NCBI RefSeq assembly: GCF_003696365.1
Contig: NZ_RFFM01000002.1
Span: forward strand, 744,001 to 808,000
Direction: 5' to 3'
Origin: Stutzerimonas zhaodongensis
Lineage (GTDB): Bacteria > Pseudomonadota > Gammaproteobacteria > Pseudomonadales > Pseudomonadaceae
DNA: 64,000 bases
A program made the position numbers and the translations under genes. Positions 37,640 through 47,811 of the stretch are shown here, one piece after another (position 1 is the stretch's first letter; every line of letters begins with the position of its first letter). Below the pieces are notes generated by a model, which was given only the letters and a program-made list of their open reading frames with translations, searched no databases and was not told where the DNA came from.

Positions 37640-39253
37640 ATGAGCCGACATTTTCAATACGACGCTCTGGTCATCGGCAGCGGCGCCGCTGGCTTGACGC
37701 TAGCACTCAACTTGCCCGCGGCGCTGCGCATTGCCGTCCTGAGCAAAGGTGACCTGGCGAATGGCTCGACGTATTGGGCCCAAGGTGGTGTAGCTGCAGT
37801 GCTCGACAATAGCGACACTGTCGAATCACACGTAGCCGACACCCTCGATGCCGGTGGCGGATTGTGCAATGAAGAGGCGGTACGTTTTACCGTCGAACAC
37901 AGTAGAGAGGCGATTCACTGGCTGATCGAGCAAGGCGTCCCCTTTACCAGAGATGAAGCTGATCGCGAGGCCGGAAGTTTCGAATACCACCTCACTCGGG
38001 AAGGCGGGCATAGCCATCGGCGCATCATCCACGCCGCAGACGCTACTGGTGCAGCGATCTTCAATACGCTGCTATCACATGCCCACGACCGTTCGAACAT
38101 CGACCTCTTGCAGCAACGAGTGGCAGTCGACCTGATCACTGAACGAAAGCTCGGGTTGCCTGGCGGACGCTGCGTCGGAGCCTATGTTCTTGATCGGACG
38201 ACTGGCGAGGTAGATACCTTCCAAGCCAAGTTCGTGATTCTTGCCACAGGCGGCGCGGCCAAGGTTTACCTATATACCAGTAATCCTGACGGTGCATGTG
38301 GCGATGGAATTGCGATGGCCTGGCGCGCCGGATGCAGGGTGGGGAATCTTGAGTTCAACCAGTTTCATCCAACTTGCCTGTATCACCCAAAGGCAAAGAG
38401 TTTTCTGATTACCGAAGCGTTGCGTGGCGAAGGCGCTGTGCTAAAGCTGCCGAACGGCGAGCGCTTCATGCCGCGCTTCGACAGTCGAGCCGAGCTAGCC
38501 CCACGAGACATCGTTGCTCGCGCAATCGACCATGAAATGAAGCGCCTGGGCATCGACTGCGTTTTTCTGGATATCAGTCAAAAGCCTACGGCATTCATCA
38601 AACATCACTTCCCGACCGTCTATGAGCGCTGCCTCGAATTCGGTATCGACATCACCAAAGAGGCCATTCCGGTGGTACCGGCTGCGCATTACACATGCGG
38701 TGGCGTACTGGTAGATCAAGCCGGACGAACAGATATTCCAGGCCTCTATGCCATAGGCGAAACGAGCTTTACCGGACTTCACGGCGCCAACCGGATGGCC
38801 AGCAATTCGCTACTGGAGTGTTTCGTTTATGCCAGGGCCGCCGCGCAGGACATTCTGGCGGAGCTGCCATCGGTCGGAAGCCCACCTCTTCTGCCAACCT
38901 GGGACGCAAGCCAGGTTACCGACTCGGACGAGGACGTAATCATCGCGCACAACTGGGACGAGCTTAGGCGCTTCATGTGGGACTACGTAGGCATTGTCAG
39001 AACAACCAAACGCCTGGTTCGGGCGCAGCATCGGGTGCGCTTGCTACTAGCGGAAATTGATGAGTTTTATAGCAACTACAAGGTCAGCCGAGACCTGATC
39101 GAGCTGCGCAATCTGGCGATGGTGGCCGATCTGATGATCCGCTCGGCAATGTCACGCAAGGAAAGCCGCGGCCTGCACTTCACGCTGGATTTTCCCGAAC
39201 AGCGACCTGATCCGATAGACACTATTCTGGTTCCGCCCACCTATGGCGACTGA
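37640..39253 (+). CDS. nadB: L-aspartate oxidase
   Basis: Oxidises L-aspartate to iminoaspartate, the first step of NAD synthesis. The 537-residue flavoprotein has the FAD loop [13 protein letters not shown], the substrate-site region [14 protein letters not shown] and [13 protein letters not shown] near ~380. ATG at 37640 matches the family N-terminus ([13 protein letters not shown]); upstream starts at 37628 and 37415 are not supported. Divergent from algU. Confidence 0.96.
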   Translation: MSRHFQYDALVIGSGAAGLTLALNLPAALRIAVLSKGDLANGSTYWAQGGVAAVLDNSDTVESHVADTLDAGGGLCNEEAVRFTVEHSREAIHWLIEQGVPFTRDEADREAGSFEYHLTREGGHSHRRIIHAADATGAAIFNTLLSHAHDRSNIDLLQQRVAVDLITERKLGLPGGRCVGAYVLDRTTGEVDTFQAKFVILATGGAAKVYLYTSNPDGACGDGIAMAWRAGCRVGNLEFNQFHPTCLYHPKAKSFLITEALRGEGAVLKLPNGERFMPRFDSRAELAPRDIVARAIDHEMKRLGIDCVFLDISQKPTAFIKHHFPTVYERCLEFGIDITKEAIPVVPAAHYTCGGVLVDQAGRTDIPGLYAIGETSFTGLHGANRMASNSLLECFVYARAAAQDILAELPSVGSPPLLPTWDASQVTDSDEDVIIAHNWDELRRFMWDYVGIVRTTKRLVRAQHRVRLLLAEIDEFYSNYKVSRDLIELRNLAMVADLMIRSAMSRKESRGLHFTLDFPEQRPDPIDTILVPPTYGD

Positions 39254-39677
39254 ACTTGAGCCTGAGCCGCAACCGCCGATGCTGCTCGGCTGGCATCGCG
39301 CCACGCGGAATGCAGATTCCACGCGAGAAGCGGTCGCCAGGCATCCTGTAGCGGAGTATGACGACCATCGGCAGCGCCAGGCTATCCGGCCGTAGCTGAA
39401 CGGGCTGCCAGCCAGTCCGGCGGCTCCATAGTGACCACCCCTGCTCCGCATGACGCAATGCACGCCATGAGGACCGGCGTGACAACAATATGGACCCTGG
39501 AATTACCCAAATTGCGTGGAGCAGGCACATGATCAGAACAATCACCTGCGCCCAGGTCGGAATCGGCAATACCACCAGCGTGAAGCACGCCAGCACTAGC
39601 GCTGCGAGGTAAAGCGAAAGCAGCAGGCCCGAGGCCTGCCAGCTGCACTCGAATGAAGGATTACTTGGGCTGGACAC
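39222..39677 (-). CDS. ygfX: YgfX-family membrane protein
   Basis: A 151-residue protein with two adjacent transmembrane helices (~15-35 and ~40-62) and a basic soluble part. This layout, and the position after sdhE, identify YgfX (CptA), reported as an inhibitor of the cytoskeleton in E. coli and paired with SdhE, although the toxin-antitoxin view is disputed. Start is GTG at 39677, overlapping sdhE by 17 bases. Its 3' end overlaps the convergent nadB by 32 bases. Confidence 0.8.
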   Translation of the reverse strand: MSSPSNPSFECSWQASGLLLSLYLAALVLACFTLVVLPIPTWAQVIVLIMCLLHAIWVIPGSILLSRRSSWRALRHAEQGWSLWSRRTGWQPVQLRPDSLALPMVVILRYRMPGDRFSRGICIPRGAMPAEQHRRLRLRLKFSRHRWAEPE

Positions 39678-39915
39678 GATCGAGGATCATGCGAACCATA
39701 GAGCGCAAGTCCTCATCGTCCGGTTCGGCGCGCTCCATGAACCAGCCAAACATGTCCTGGTCCTCGCAGCTCAGCAACTTGCGATAACGGCGTTGGTCCT
39801 CCTCGTTCAGCTCCGGATATACCTCCTTGACGAAAGGCACCAGCAGAACGTCCAGTTCCAGCATGCCGCGACGGCTCTGCCAGAACAGGCGATTGAGTTC
39901 GGATTGTTCGACCAT
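39661..39915 (-). CDS. sdhE: FAD assembly factor SdhE
   Basis: Promotes covalent flavin attachment to succinate dehydrogenase. The 84-residue protein has the conserved [11 protein letters not shown] motif (family RGxxE) and [11 protein letters not shown]. The start at 39915 follows CAGGAG; the frame to 39972 is not supported. It is upstream of ygfX and divergent from ygfZ; a TATAAT -10 hexamer lies at 39948-39943 on this strand. Confidence 0.93.
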   Translation of the reverse strand: MVEQSELNRLFWQSRRGMLELDVLLVPFVKEVYPELNEEDQRRYRKLLSCEDQDMFGWFMERAEPDDEDLRSMVRMILDRVQPK

Positions 39916-40067
39916 GCCAATGCTCCTGAGATGAAGCGTCGCATTATAGCGGCTCATAGAACGACACGGCACGCTGTAACCCGAGATCGGAGTGGCAGCT
40001 GGCGCACACTGTGTTTCGGCAAGCTCCTGCTATGATGCCGATCCGGATTTCTTCACGGCGACTCTTC

Positions 40068-41015
40068 ATGACCGACACTGCTTTTTTCTGCGTCCTGTCG
40101 CACGAAGGTGTTCTGGCTGTACGCGGCCCGGACGCAAACAAGTTTCTGCAGGGGCAACTGACCTGCAACATGAACTACCTGAACGACCACCACTCGAGCC
40201 TCGGCGCACGCTGCACTCCCAAGGGTCGCATGCAGTCCAGCTTTCGGATCCTGCAGGATGGGGATGGTTACCTGCTGGCGATGGCCCGCGGCCTCATCCA
40301 GCCGCAACTGGCTGACCTGTCCAAATTCGCGGCATTTTCAAAATCCAAGCTCATGGACGAAAGCGATGAATGGGTTCGCTTCGGCCTTAGCAGCGGTGAT
40401 GGTGCTCTTGTCAGCCTCGGTATTGATCTGCCTCAGGTAGCTGACGAGGTGATCTCTGCGCATGGGTTGATCGCAGTTCGCCTGAGCGACGGGCGCGCGG
40501 AACTTTGGGCCCGGTCCAGCGAAGCGGAAACAACGCAGCTACGCCTAGGCGCCCAACTCCCACAAGCTGAACTTGGAGCCTGGCTGTTGACGCAAGTTCG
40601 GGCCGGCATTGGACAGGTGCTCGAGCAAACCCGCGAGCTATTCATCCCGCAAATGATCAATCTCCAGGCGCTAGGGGGTGTCAGCTTCAAGAAGGGCTGC
40701 TACACAGGTCAGGAGATCGTCGCGAGAATGCAGTACCTCGGCAAACTGAAACGGCACCTGCATCGTCTCGCCGCCGAACGCGTCGACGGAGAGGTACCCG
40801 AACCTGGGCTGGAGCTGTATTCCCCCGTGCATGGTTCAAGCGTCGGTGAGGTAGTGCTTGCCGCCAATGCAGATGGCGGTTTGGAGCTGCTGGCAGTTCT
40901 CCAGGAGGACGCGGCGGCAGACGGAAGGATATTTCTCGGCTCACCTGACGGATTGCCGCTAACGCTGCTTGATCTGCCTTACACATTAGACGCGGACAAA
41001 GAAATCCAGCGCTGA
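40068..41015 (+). CDS. ygfZ: Folate-binding protein YgfZ
   Basis: A 315-residue tetrahydrofolate-binding protein needed for iron-sulphur enzyme maturation and tRNA thiolation. The signature KGCYTGQE (with the essential Cys) is at ~217-224, and the N-terminus carries GPDANKFLQGQLT. The start at 40068 fits the family; the frame to 40011 adds an unrelated stretch. Divergent from sdhE. Confidence 0.94.
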   Translation: MTDTAFFCVLSHEGVLAVRGPDANKFLQGQLTCNMNYLNDHHSSLGARCTPKGRMQSSFRILQDGDGYLLAMARGLIQPQLADLSKFAAFSKSKLMDESDEWVRFGLSSGDGALVSLGIDLPQVADEVISAHGLIAVRLSDGRAELWARSSEAETTQLRLGAQLPQAELGAWLLTQVRAGIGQVLEQTRELFIPQMINLQALGGVSFKKGCYTGQEIVARMQYLGKLKRHLHRLAAERVDGEVPEPGLELYSPVHGSSVGEVVLAANADGGLELLAVLQEDAAADGRIFLGSPDGLPLTLLDLPYTLDADKEIQR

Positions 41016-41054
41016 CTAAGCCACACCAACACTGAATCATCAATAGGGAAAGAC

Positions 41055-41891
41055 ATGAGCACTCTTGCCGACAAAGTCCAACTGGAATTGATGCAGGCAA
41101 TCGAAAACGATGAGCTTGTACTGCCTACACTTCCCGAAGTCGCATTGAAGGTCCGTGAAGCAGCGGAAGATCCGGACGTCAGCATTTCGACTTTGGCAAA
41201 AGTAATTGGCAACGACACTGCCCTAACCGCCCGCATCATCAAAGTCGTCAACAGCCCGCTACTGCGTACCAGCCGAGAAATCAATGACCTGCAGATGGCG
41301 ATCAGCCGTCTCGGCATCAATTACACCTCCAACCTGGCAACCGGTCTGGCCATGGAGCAGATGTTCCAGGCCACGACCGACGTGGTCGACCGCAAGATGC
41401 GCGAGGTATGGAACAAGAGCACCGAAATCGCGGCCATCAGCCACGTGCTGTGTCGCAACTTCACCCGGCTCCCGGCTGACCAGGCGACACTTGCTGGATT
41501 GATCCATCAGATCGGCATCCTGCCTATCCTGACCTATGCCGAGGAACACAGCGCCTTGCTGAGCGATTCGATCAGCCTGAACCACGTCATCGACCGTATA
41601 CATCCACTGATCGGTGAAAAGATCCTGCGCGCATGGGACTTCCCGGACCCAATCGCGATCGTTCCTGGTCAGCATCTGGACTTCTCACGCGTCTCGGAAA
41701 AAGTGGATTACGTCGATATCGTCCAGGTCGCGACCCTGCAGAGTTTCATCGGCACTTCGCACCCTTATACACAGCTCGATTGGAACCAGATTCCAGCCTT
41801 TGCCAAGCTAGGGCTTGATCCAAATACCTTGTTGCAAGAAGACGAAGACCTGTCGGCTGCCATGGACGCCGCCATGAGCATGCTCCAGTAA
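41055..41891 (+). CDS. HDOD-domain signal-transduction protein
   Basis: A 278-residue protein consisting almost wholly of an HDOD domain: LPTLPEVALKVREAAEDPD, then LTARIIKVVNSPLLRTSREI and GLIHQIGILPILTY. HDOD proteins are HD-superfamily relatives that lack a full metal site and serve as regulatory scaffolds, often in c-di-GMP or stress networks. It follows ygfZ by 39 bases and may share its transcript; a terminator follows. Confidence 0.88.
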   Translation: MSTLADKVQLELMQAIENDELVLPTLPEVALKVREAAEDPDVSISTLAKVIGNDTALTARIIKVVNSPLLRTSREINDLQMAISRLGINYTSNLATGLAMEQMFQATTDVVDRKMREVWNKSTEIAAISHVLCRNFTRLPADQATLAGLIHQIGILPILTYAEEHSALLSDSISLNHVIDRIHPLIGEKILRAWDFPDPIAIVPGQHLDFSRVSEKVDYVDIVQVATLQSFIGTSHPYTQLDWNQIPAFAKLGLDPNTLLQEDEDLSAAMDAAMSMLQ

Positions 41892-41898
41892 TACCTGC

Positions 41899-41928
41899 GA
41901 GGGTATCGCTCGATACCCTCCCCTTTTT
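41899..41928 (+). terminator. Intrinsic terminator after the HDOD gene
   Basis: A perfect 9-bp stem GAGGGTATC / GATACCCTC with loop GCTC is followed by CCC and a TTTTT run, 8 bases past the stop. Confidence 0.88.
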
Positions 41929-42097
41929 CCCCTCGCCCAGTCTCTCTTGAACATCGCCTGACCGCTCGCCCGGTGCAATGAACCGTTGTGGGTGCGCCTA
42001 GTCACAAAAAAGACGGCGTTCTTGCCGCATCTCGCTAGTGCCCCTGCGTAATTCAAAGCGGCGCACCAGCTTGTCAGCTAGATGAAGGAGAACAGCG

Positions 42098-42610
42098 ATG
42101 AAAACCAAGACTTTCTTTTCGGGTACGGCAGCCGTGTTATTCGGTGTAGCTGCAAACTTCGCGTTGGCTGCTGATGGCGAAAACTTCGTGGACGAGGCAT
42201 CGGCAAAAGGGATGGCCGAAATCGAAACCGCTAAGCTGGCACTGAACAAAGGCACTGCTGAAGACGTTAAAACATTCGCTCAAAAAATGATCGACGATCA
42301 CACCAAATCCAACCAGAAACTGGCCGAGCTTGCCGGGCAGCATGACGATCTGGAAATGTCAGACGAAGCTACCCTCATGGACAAGGCTAAAGCCATGATC
42401 CTGAAACTGCGCGATGGTGAGAACTTCGACCAGGCTTACGCCAACAATCAAGTCGCAGCGCACGAGCAGACCATCGAGCTGTATCGTGAATATGCAGAAA
42501 AAGGTGAGAACGCCGAACTCAAAAAGTTTGCCGAAACCACTCTGAAAGAGCTTGAGCAGCATCTGCAACACGCCCAGGAGCTGGCCTCTGCCCACGGCAG
42601 CAAGCAATAA
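42098..42610 (+). CDS. DUF4142 family exported protein
   Basis: A 170-residue precursor with a signal peptide (cleavage near NFALA) and a helical-bundle domain typical of DUF4142: FVDEASAKGMAEIETAKLAL, VKTFAQKMIDDHTKSNQKL, then a His/Glu-rich C-terminal helix (ELEQHLQHAQELASAHG). These ferritin-like periplasmic proteins are often linked to stress, but no activity is established. GGAGAACAGCG precedes the ATG. It stands alone. Confidence 0.85.
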   Translation: MKTKTFFSGTAAVLFGVAANFALAADGENFVDEASAKGMAEIETAKLALNKGTAEDVKTFAQKMIDDHTKSNQKLAELAGQHDDLEMSDEATLMDKAKAMILKLRDGENFDQAYANNQVAAHEQTIELYREYAEKGENAELKKFAETTLKELEQHLQHAQELASAHGSKQ

Positions 42611-42630
42611 GCCCTAGGTTGTCATCCAAT

Positions 42631-42654
42631 AGCGCCGCAGCCAGCTGCGGCGCT
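42631..42654. terminator. Hairpin between DUF4142 gene and ung
   Basis: A perfect 10-bp stem AGCGCCGCAG / CTGCGGCGCT with loop CCAG, between two convergent stops. No long T-run on either side. Confidence 0.55.
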
Positions 42655-42656
42655 GT

Positions 42657-43352
42657 TCAGACCTCGTCCGGCAATTGCCAGTTGATTGGCTCTAGGCCAC
42701 GCTGCCGAAGAAACTGATTTGCACGGCTGAAGTGGCCATTACCGATAAATCCGCGATGTGCCGACAGTGGCGACGGATGGACAGACTTGAGCAGCAGATG
42801 CCGAGTCGGATCGATCAACTTCGCCTTGCTCTGAGCATGGGCACCCCACAGCATGAACACTATATCCGAGCGTCGCTCACTGACCACCTCGATGATCCTG
42901 TCGGTCAAACGCTGCCAGCCCATCTTTGCATGAGATCCCGCAAGCCCCTGCTCCACCGTTAGAGAGGTGTTGAGCAACAATACGCCTTGCTCCGCCCATC
43001 GCTGGAGGTAGCCGTGGCGCGGCACTTCCAGGTTCAGGTCGCGCTTGAGCTCTTTGTAAATGTTCTGGAGCGACGGAGGCGGCGCAACTCCTGGCTGTAC
43101 GGAGAAGCACAAGCCATGGGCCTGACCAGGCCCGTGATAGGGATCCTGCCCCAGAATGACTACACGCACTTGTTCCAATGGCGTGGAATTCAAAGCGTTG
43201 AAGATCAAAGGGCCAGGCGGATAGATAATCTTGCCAGCGGCTTTTTCACGGCGCAGAAACGCGCCTAGCTCTTTCATGTATGGCTGCTCGAACTCGTCGT
43301 GCAACGCCTGCTTCCAACTGGCTTCGAGTTTGATGCGCTCACTTTGATTCAT
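42657..43352 (-). CDS. ung: Uracil-DNA glycosylase
   Basis: Removes uracil from DNA to start base-excision repair. The 231-residue protein has the water-activating motif [18 protein letters not shown] (~67-84), the uracil-binding [10 protein letters not shown] and the DNA-intercalating [11 protein letters not shown]. Length and motifs are standard for family 1 UDG. Confidence 0.97.
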   Translation of the reverse strand: MNQSERIKLEASWKQALHDEFEQPYMKELGAFLRREKAAGKIIYPPGPLIFNALNSTPLEQVRVVILGQDPYHGPGQAHGLCFSVQPGVAPPPSLQNIYKELKRDLNLEVPRHGYLQRWAEQGVLLLNTSLTVEQGLAGSHAKMGWQRLTDRIIEVVSERRSDIVFMLWGAHAQSKAKLIDPTRHLLLKSVHPSPLSAHRGFIGNGHFSRANQFLRQRGLEPINWQLPDEV

Positions 43353-43581
43353 GGCATGACCCTGGCCTGACGAGGCGTTGAACCCTAAGGAAAGCTGTCG
43401 GGCGAGTCAACGCGCGCAACCGGGACAGAGCCTCGATGTTTAGCTCCTTATGAAAGTGTCGGCTAGCGCACAGTTATGGAAACGAGAGGCCACATACGAC
43501 CAATGAGTGCGTGACGAATGGTCGCAGCGAACAGTAAAAAACGCCTCTCTAGCCAACAAAAATTACAATAAGGAATCTGCA

Positions 43582-44826
43582 ATGAAACGGACTGCGCTCC
43601 TCGCTTTAGGGCTGGGGTTTTGTCTGGCAGTAGAAGCTGCCGATCCGATAACCCTCGGGCTCAACTACCCTCGCACCGGGAGCTATAAAGAAGAAGGCCT
43701 ATCGCAAATGCGCGGCGCTCTGCTGGCGGTCGAAGAGATCAACGCAAAGGGCGGCGTGCTGGGACGACCTCTGAAGCTTTCCACCCGCAATTCCGCCTCC
43801 CGCCCCGAGAAAGCCGTTGCGAATGTCGACAAGCTGGCCGACGAAGGTGCAGCAATGCTGTTCGGCGGCGCATCCAGCGCAGTCGCTATTGCAGCAGGGA
43901 AACGCGCCAAGGAGCGCGGCCTTCTCTATTTCGGCACGCTTACCTATTCCAACGACACCACGGGTAAAGACGCTCATCGGTACATGTTTCGCGAATGCAA
44001 CAACGCTTGGATGAGCGCGCAAGTGCTGGGCCAATACATGAACAAGCATCTGCCGGACAAGCGCTACTTCTACATCACCTCCGACTACACCTGGGGGCAC
44101 ACCAGCGAAAGTTCGCTACGCAAGGCCACCAACACTCAGGACACGAGCAAGCATCCGGGCGTCAAAACCGCGTTCCCTGGCGCCCGTCTCTCGGACTACC
44201 GGCAAGCGCTGACTCAGGTCGCGGCCAGCGACGCGGAAGTACTGGTGTTGGTGCTATTCGGAGAGGACCTGGTTCGTGCGATGCGTATCGCGGACGAGCT
44301 AGGCCTGAACAAGAAGCTGCAAGTCGCTGTGCCCAACCTGACCTTGAGCATGGTGGAAACGGCAGGGCCAGACATCATGCACGGCGTGCTCGGTACCGAG
44401 CCCTGGACATGGCGGGTTCCCGCACTGGAAGGTTCGGTCGCCGGTCAGAAGTTCGTCGAAAGCTACGACGAGCGCTACCAGACCCATCCGTCCAGCTCGG
44501 CGGCATCGGCCTATAGCATCGTTTACCAGTGGGCGGATGCAGCAACCCGGGCGCGCAGCATCGACAGTGAGCGTGTTATCGCAGCGCTTGAGGGTCACCG
44601 CTACAGCCTGTTGAAGGACGAGCAGCAATGGCGCACCTTCGATCACCAGAACGTACAGACTGTATATGCAGTCAAGGTCAAGCCTCGCGACGAGGTGCTC
44701 AAGGACCGTTTCAAACAGGATTACTTTGAAATAGTGCATCGATTGACGGGTGAGCAGGCCGCTCCGTCCCTCGCCGAATGGCAGGCAGAACGCCGCGCAA
44801 CAGGTCAAGCGCTTGCCCTGCAATGA
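43582..44826 (+). CDS. Orphan ABC-transporter substrate-binding protein (branched-chain amino acid / amide type)
   Basis: A 414-residue precursor with a signal peptide (MKRTALLALGLGFCLAVEA) and a type I binding-protein fold: ITLGLNYPRTGSYKEEG, MRGALLAVEEINAKGGVLGRP, LFGGASSAVAIAAGK. The start at 43582 follows ATAAGGAATC; the frame to 43507 is unsupported. No permease or ATPase gene is adjacent, so it may serve a distant LIV-type transporter or act as the ligand-binding part of a sensor. The ligand is unknown. Confidence 0.85.
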   Translation: MKRTALLALGLGFCLAVEAADPITLGLNYPRTGSYKEEGLSQMRGALLAVEEINAKGGVLGRPLKLSTRNSASRPEKAVANVDKLADEGAAMLFGGASSAVAIAAGKRAKERGLLYFGTLTYSNDTTGKDAHRYMFRECNNAWMSAQVLGQYMNKHLPDKRYFYITSDYTWGHTSESSLRKATNTQDTSKHPGVKTAFPGARLSDYRQALTQVAASDAEVLVLVLFGEDLVRAMRIADELGLNKKLQVAVPNLTLSMVETAGPDIMHGVLGTEPWTWRVPALEGSVAGQKFVESYDERYQTHPSSSAASAYSIVYQWADAATRARSIDSERVIAALEGHRYSLLKDEQQWRTFDHQNVQTVYAVKVKPRDEVLKDRFKQDYFEIVHRLTGEQAAPSLAEWQAERRATGQALALQ

Positions 44827-45068
44827 GTGACCTGAGCGGTTCCGGCCACTGCCGACCGCTCCTCCCGCTCTGATCGTTGCCGCGGTGGCTGGGTATCATC
44901 AGCTCACCGCTGCGATCACAACTTCCCATTCCATCGGTAGCCGCAGTCGCCTTTACTGTTCGTGCCTAAACTTGGTGCTATACGTAGGCATCTATGAGCT
45001 GACGAAGGCCTGCCCACTCAGGCATTTCGGACAGCCGATGCAGGCAAGCCGAAGGAGGGGAAATCACC

Positions 45069-45887
45069 ATGAGTACCGCAGTCGAGCCATACAAGGCCGG
45101 TGTCTTCGACCTGACACATAAGCTGACGGTGGAAAAGCACGGCCACACCGCGCTCATAACCATCAATCATCCGCCCGCCAATACCTGGGATCGCGAGTCG
45201 TTGATCGGGCTCAAGCAACTCGTCGAGCATCTCAACCATGACGATGATGTCTACGCATTGGTCATCTGCGGTCAGGGAGAGAAATTCTTCAGCGCCGGGG
45301 CGGATCTCAAACTTTTTGCCGACGGTGATCGGCTCCGCGCACGCGAAATGGCAAAGCGTTTCGGCGAGGCTTTCGAGGCCTTGCGCGAGTTTCGCGGGGT
45401 TTCCATCGCGGCCATCAATGGCTTCGCCCTTGGCGGCGGCCTGGAATGCGCGCTGGCATGCGACATCCGCATCGCAGAACAGCAAGCGCAGCTGGGGCTG
45501 CCAGAGGCTTCGGTCGGTCTACTCCCGTGCGCAGGAGGGACCCAGGCGTTGGCATGGTTAGTCGGAGAAGGCTGGGCCAAGCGGATGATTCTCTGCGGTG
45601 AGCGGCTAACCGCTGATACGGCACTACGCATTGGCCTGGTAGAACAGGTAGTGGCCTCCGGCGAAGCGCGCGGCCACGCGCTGTTGTTGGCCTCTCGCGT
45701 GGCACGTCAGAGCCCGGTGGCGGTGCGTACCATCAAACCGCTCATAGATTCTATGCGCAGCCGCGGTCCGGCTAACCTTGCTGCAGCCGAACGTGAAGCC
45801 TTTGTCGACCTGTTCGAAGCCGAGGACACCCTGGAAGGGGTCAGCGCGTTTCTGGAGAAGCGCGAACCACGCTGGAGGAATCGCTAG
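45069..45887 (+). CDS. Enoyl-CoA hydratase/isomerase family protein
   Basis: A 272-residue crotonase-fold enzyme. The oxyanion-hole segments are FSAGADLKLF and NGFALGGGLECALACD. Both catalytic Glu positions of true hydratases are present (LECALA and LPEASVGLLP), so reversible hydration of a 2-enoyl-CoA is plausible. A GGAGG ribosome site precedes the ATG. No fatty-acid or ring-degradation genes are adjacent, so the pathway is open. Confidence 0.88.
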   Translation: MSTAVEPYKAGVFDLTHKLTVEKHGHTALITINHPPANTWDRESLIGLKQLVEHLNHDDDVYALVICGQGEKFFSAGADLKLFADGDRLRAREMAKRFGEAFEALREFRGVSIAAINGFALGGGLECALACDIRIAEQQAQLGLPEASVGLLPCAGGTQALAWLVGEGWAKRMILCGERLTADTALRIGLVEQVVASGEARGHALLLASRVARQSPVAVRTIKPLIDSMRSRGPANLAAAEREAFVDLFEAEDTLEGVSAFLEKREPRWRNR

Positions 45888-45976
45888 GGGCGCGTAAAGC
45901 TTGCGATCCATGCACGTTGACAGACGCCGTCGAGTCCGCGGGCTCGACGGCAACATCCCCACGACTGCAGTTGTGT

Positions 45977-46426
45977 CTAGCGACGATAGTGCCGAGTGTT
46001 GTAGTCGTGACGCTGGTGACTCCTGAAATCACGTCCATCGCGCACCGGTGGCCGGCGGCCAAAGTTGTTGGATTGATCGCGACTCCAGCGCTGAGGACGG
46101 TCGAACCCTGACCTACGCTCATCTTTCCAGCGCTGCAGTTGGCGCGCATCGCCACGGCGCTCATGGTTCCAGTGCTGCCTATCCGAACCACGGTGGCGCT
46201 CGTAATACTGTGGCGGGAGCTGACCTTGATAGCGCGGCGGTAAATTGTTTTGCGGATACTGCTTGTGCTGAGGATAAGGGCTGCGTGGATCGTACTGATA
46301 AGACCGATTTTCCACTCGATAGCTGCCGCCATCCGGCTGGTAGACCCAAACGCCACCGCGTGAATCAGCGCTCCCCTGGCTTGCAATCCCAAGCCCTAAC
46401 ACCAAGACCAACATACGAATCTTCAT
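45977..46426 (-). CDS. Exported Arg/Tyr/Gln-rich protein of unknown function
   Basis: A 149-residue precursor with a clear signal peptide (MKIRMLVLVLGLGIASQGSA). The mature part is low in hydrophobic residues and rich in Arg, Tyr, Gln, Pro and His (as in RPQRWSRDQSNNFGRR), so it is probably disordered, strongly basic and periplasmic. CCGGAGG lies before the ATG. Possible partners are nucleic acid, lipopolysaccharide or peptidoglycan; this is speculation. It converges on the enoyl-CoA hydratase gene. Confidence 0.65.
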   Translation of the reverse strand: MKIRMLVLVLGLGIASQGSADSRGGVWVYQPDGGSYRVENRSYQYDPRSPYPQHKQYPQNNLPPRYQGQLPPQYYERHRGSDRQHWNHERRGDARQLQRWKDERRSGFDRPQRWSRDQSNNFGRRPPVRDGRDFRSHQRHDYNTRHYRR

Positions 46427-46654
46427 CGTGCACCTCCGGCAGCCGCTCTGTCTGAAAGCTGCGGCCTCGAACTATCTGACCACAGCCGAAGGCTGCCGAC
46501 ACCTTGCCGCAGGTCAGGTACATGTCCATATGTGTCAACGAATCGCAGCGAGAGCCGATGCTGTGGTCCCTTGCGGCCTTGTACGCTCGCCACCGGTTCC
46601 CGATAATAGCGGCCTTTTAGCCTCGGCTCATGCAGAGCGCACAGGAACCCCGCG

Positions 46655-47239
46655 ATGACCGAACTCGCTCTGATCATGGTTAGCGCCATTCTGGTCAATA
46701 ATTTTGTGCTGGTGCAGTTCCTCGGTCTCTGCCCATTCATGGGCGTCTCCAAAAAGATCGAAACTGCCATCGGCCTTTCCTTAGCCACGACCTTCGTTCT
46801 GACCCTTGCTGCAATGTGCAGCTACATCGTGCAGCAGTACGTGCTGAAACCGCTGGACCTCGAATTTCTGCGCACCATTAGCTTCATCCTGGTCATCGCT
46901 GTGGTAGTGCAATTCACCGAAATGGTGGTGAACAAGACCAGTCCTCTGCTCTACCGCGTACTAGGAATCTTCCTGCCACTGATCACGACCAACTGCATCG
47001 TGCTTGGTGTTGCCCTGCTAAATGCCAACAAATCCGAGTTCACCTTCATCACCGCAACGGCGAACGGGTTCGCAGCTGGCCTGGGCTTTTCGCTGGTGCT
47101 GGTGCTGTTCGCCGCCATGCGTGAGCGCATCGCTATAGCCGACGTCCCACGGTCATTTCAGGGCGCCGCTATCGGCATGGTCACGGCCGGCCTGATGTCG
47201 CTGGCGTTCATGGGCTTCAGTGGGTTGATCAAGCTATGA
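46655..47239 (+). CDS. rsxA: Rsx/Rnf electron-transport complex subunit A
   Basis: A 194-residue inner-membrane subunit with six transmembrane helices. It begins [32 protein letters not shown], of which [16 protein letters not shown] is the conserved RnfA core, with a Cys that helps hold the intramembrane Fe-S centre. It is the first gene of rsxABCDGE-nth. The complex couples NADH or ferredoxin redox to ion movement and in enterics keeps SoxR reduced. It overlaps rsxB by four bases. Confidence 0.96.
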   Translation: MTELALIMVSAILVNNFVLVQFLGLCPFMGVSKKIETAIGLSLATTFVLTLAAMCSYIVQQYVLKPLDLEFLRTISFILVIAVVVQFTEMVVNKTSPLLYRVLGIFLPLITTNCIVLGVALLNANKSEFTFITATANGFAAGLGFSLVLVLFAAMRERIAIADVPRSFQGAAIGMVTAGLMSLAFMGFSGLIKL

Positions 47240-47811
47240 GTCTCGTCGTGATAGCCGTGCTAGCGCTCCTGGCCCTTTGCCTGGTGTGCGGCGCCATCCT
47301 TGGTTTCGCAGCGGTGCGCTTTCGCGTGGAAGGCGACCCCATCGCTGAACAGATCAACGCACTTTTGCCGCAGACTCAATGCGGCCAATGTGGCTACCCG
47401 GGTTGCAAGCCCTACGCCGAGGCGATTGCAGGCGGCGACAAGATCAACAAATGTCCGCCGGGCGGAGAATCGACCATCCAGGCCCTGGCCGATCTTCTCG
47501 ATGTAGAACCCGAGCCGCTGGATGCCGTGGAGGGCGAAGTCCCGCCACGCGTTGCCTACATCCGAGAAGCCGAATGCATCGGCTGCACCAAGTGCATTCA
47601 GGCCTGCCCCGTAGACGCCATTGTCGGCGCTGCCAAACATATGCATACCGTCATCGTTTCCGAGTGCACAGGCTGTGACCTGTGCGTGGAGCCATGCCCG
47701 GTGGACTGCATCGACATGATCGAAGTCGGCAGCAACATGCAGAGCTGGAAATGGGACCAGCCATTGGCGCCTGGCCAGTTGATTGCCAGTGACCGGGAGC
47801 AGGCGGCATGA
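47236..47811 (+). CDS. rsxB: Rsx/Rnf electron-transport complex iron-sulphur subunit B
   Basis: A 191-residue ferredoxin-like subunit with an N-terminal membrane helix, an Fe-S domain ([16 protein letters not shown] then CPPGG) and two 4Fe-4S clusters ([16 protein letters not shown] and [16 protein letters not shown]). It passes electrons between RsxC and the membrane subunits. It overlaps both neighbours by four bases. Confidence 0.96.
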   Translation: MSLVVIAVLALLALCLVCGAILGFAAVRFRVEGDPIAEQINALLPQTQCGQCGYPGCKPYAEAIAGGDKINKCPPGGESTIQALADLLDVEPEPLDAVEGEVPPRVAYIREAECIGCTKCIQACPVDAIVGAAKHMHTVIVSECTGCDLCVEPCPVDCIDMIEVGSNMQSWKWDQPLAPGQLIASDREQAA

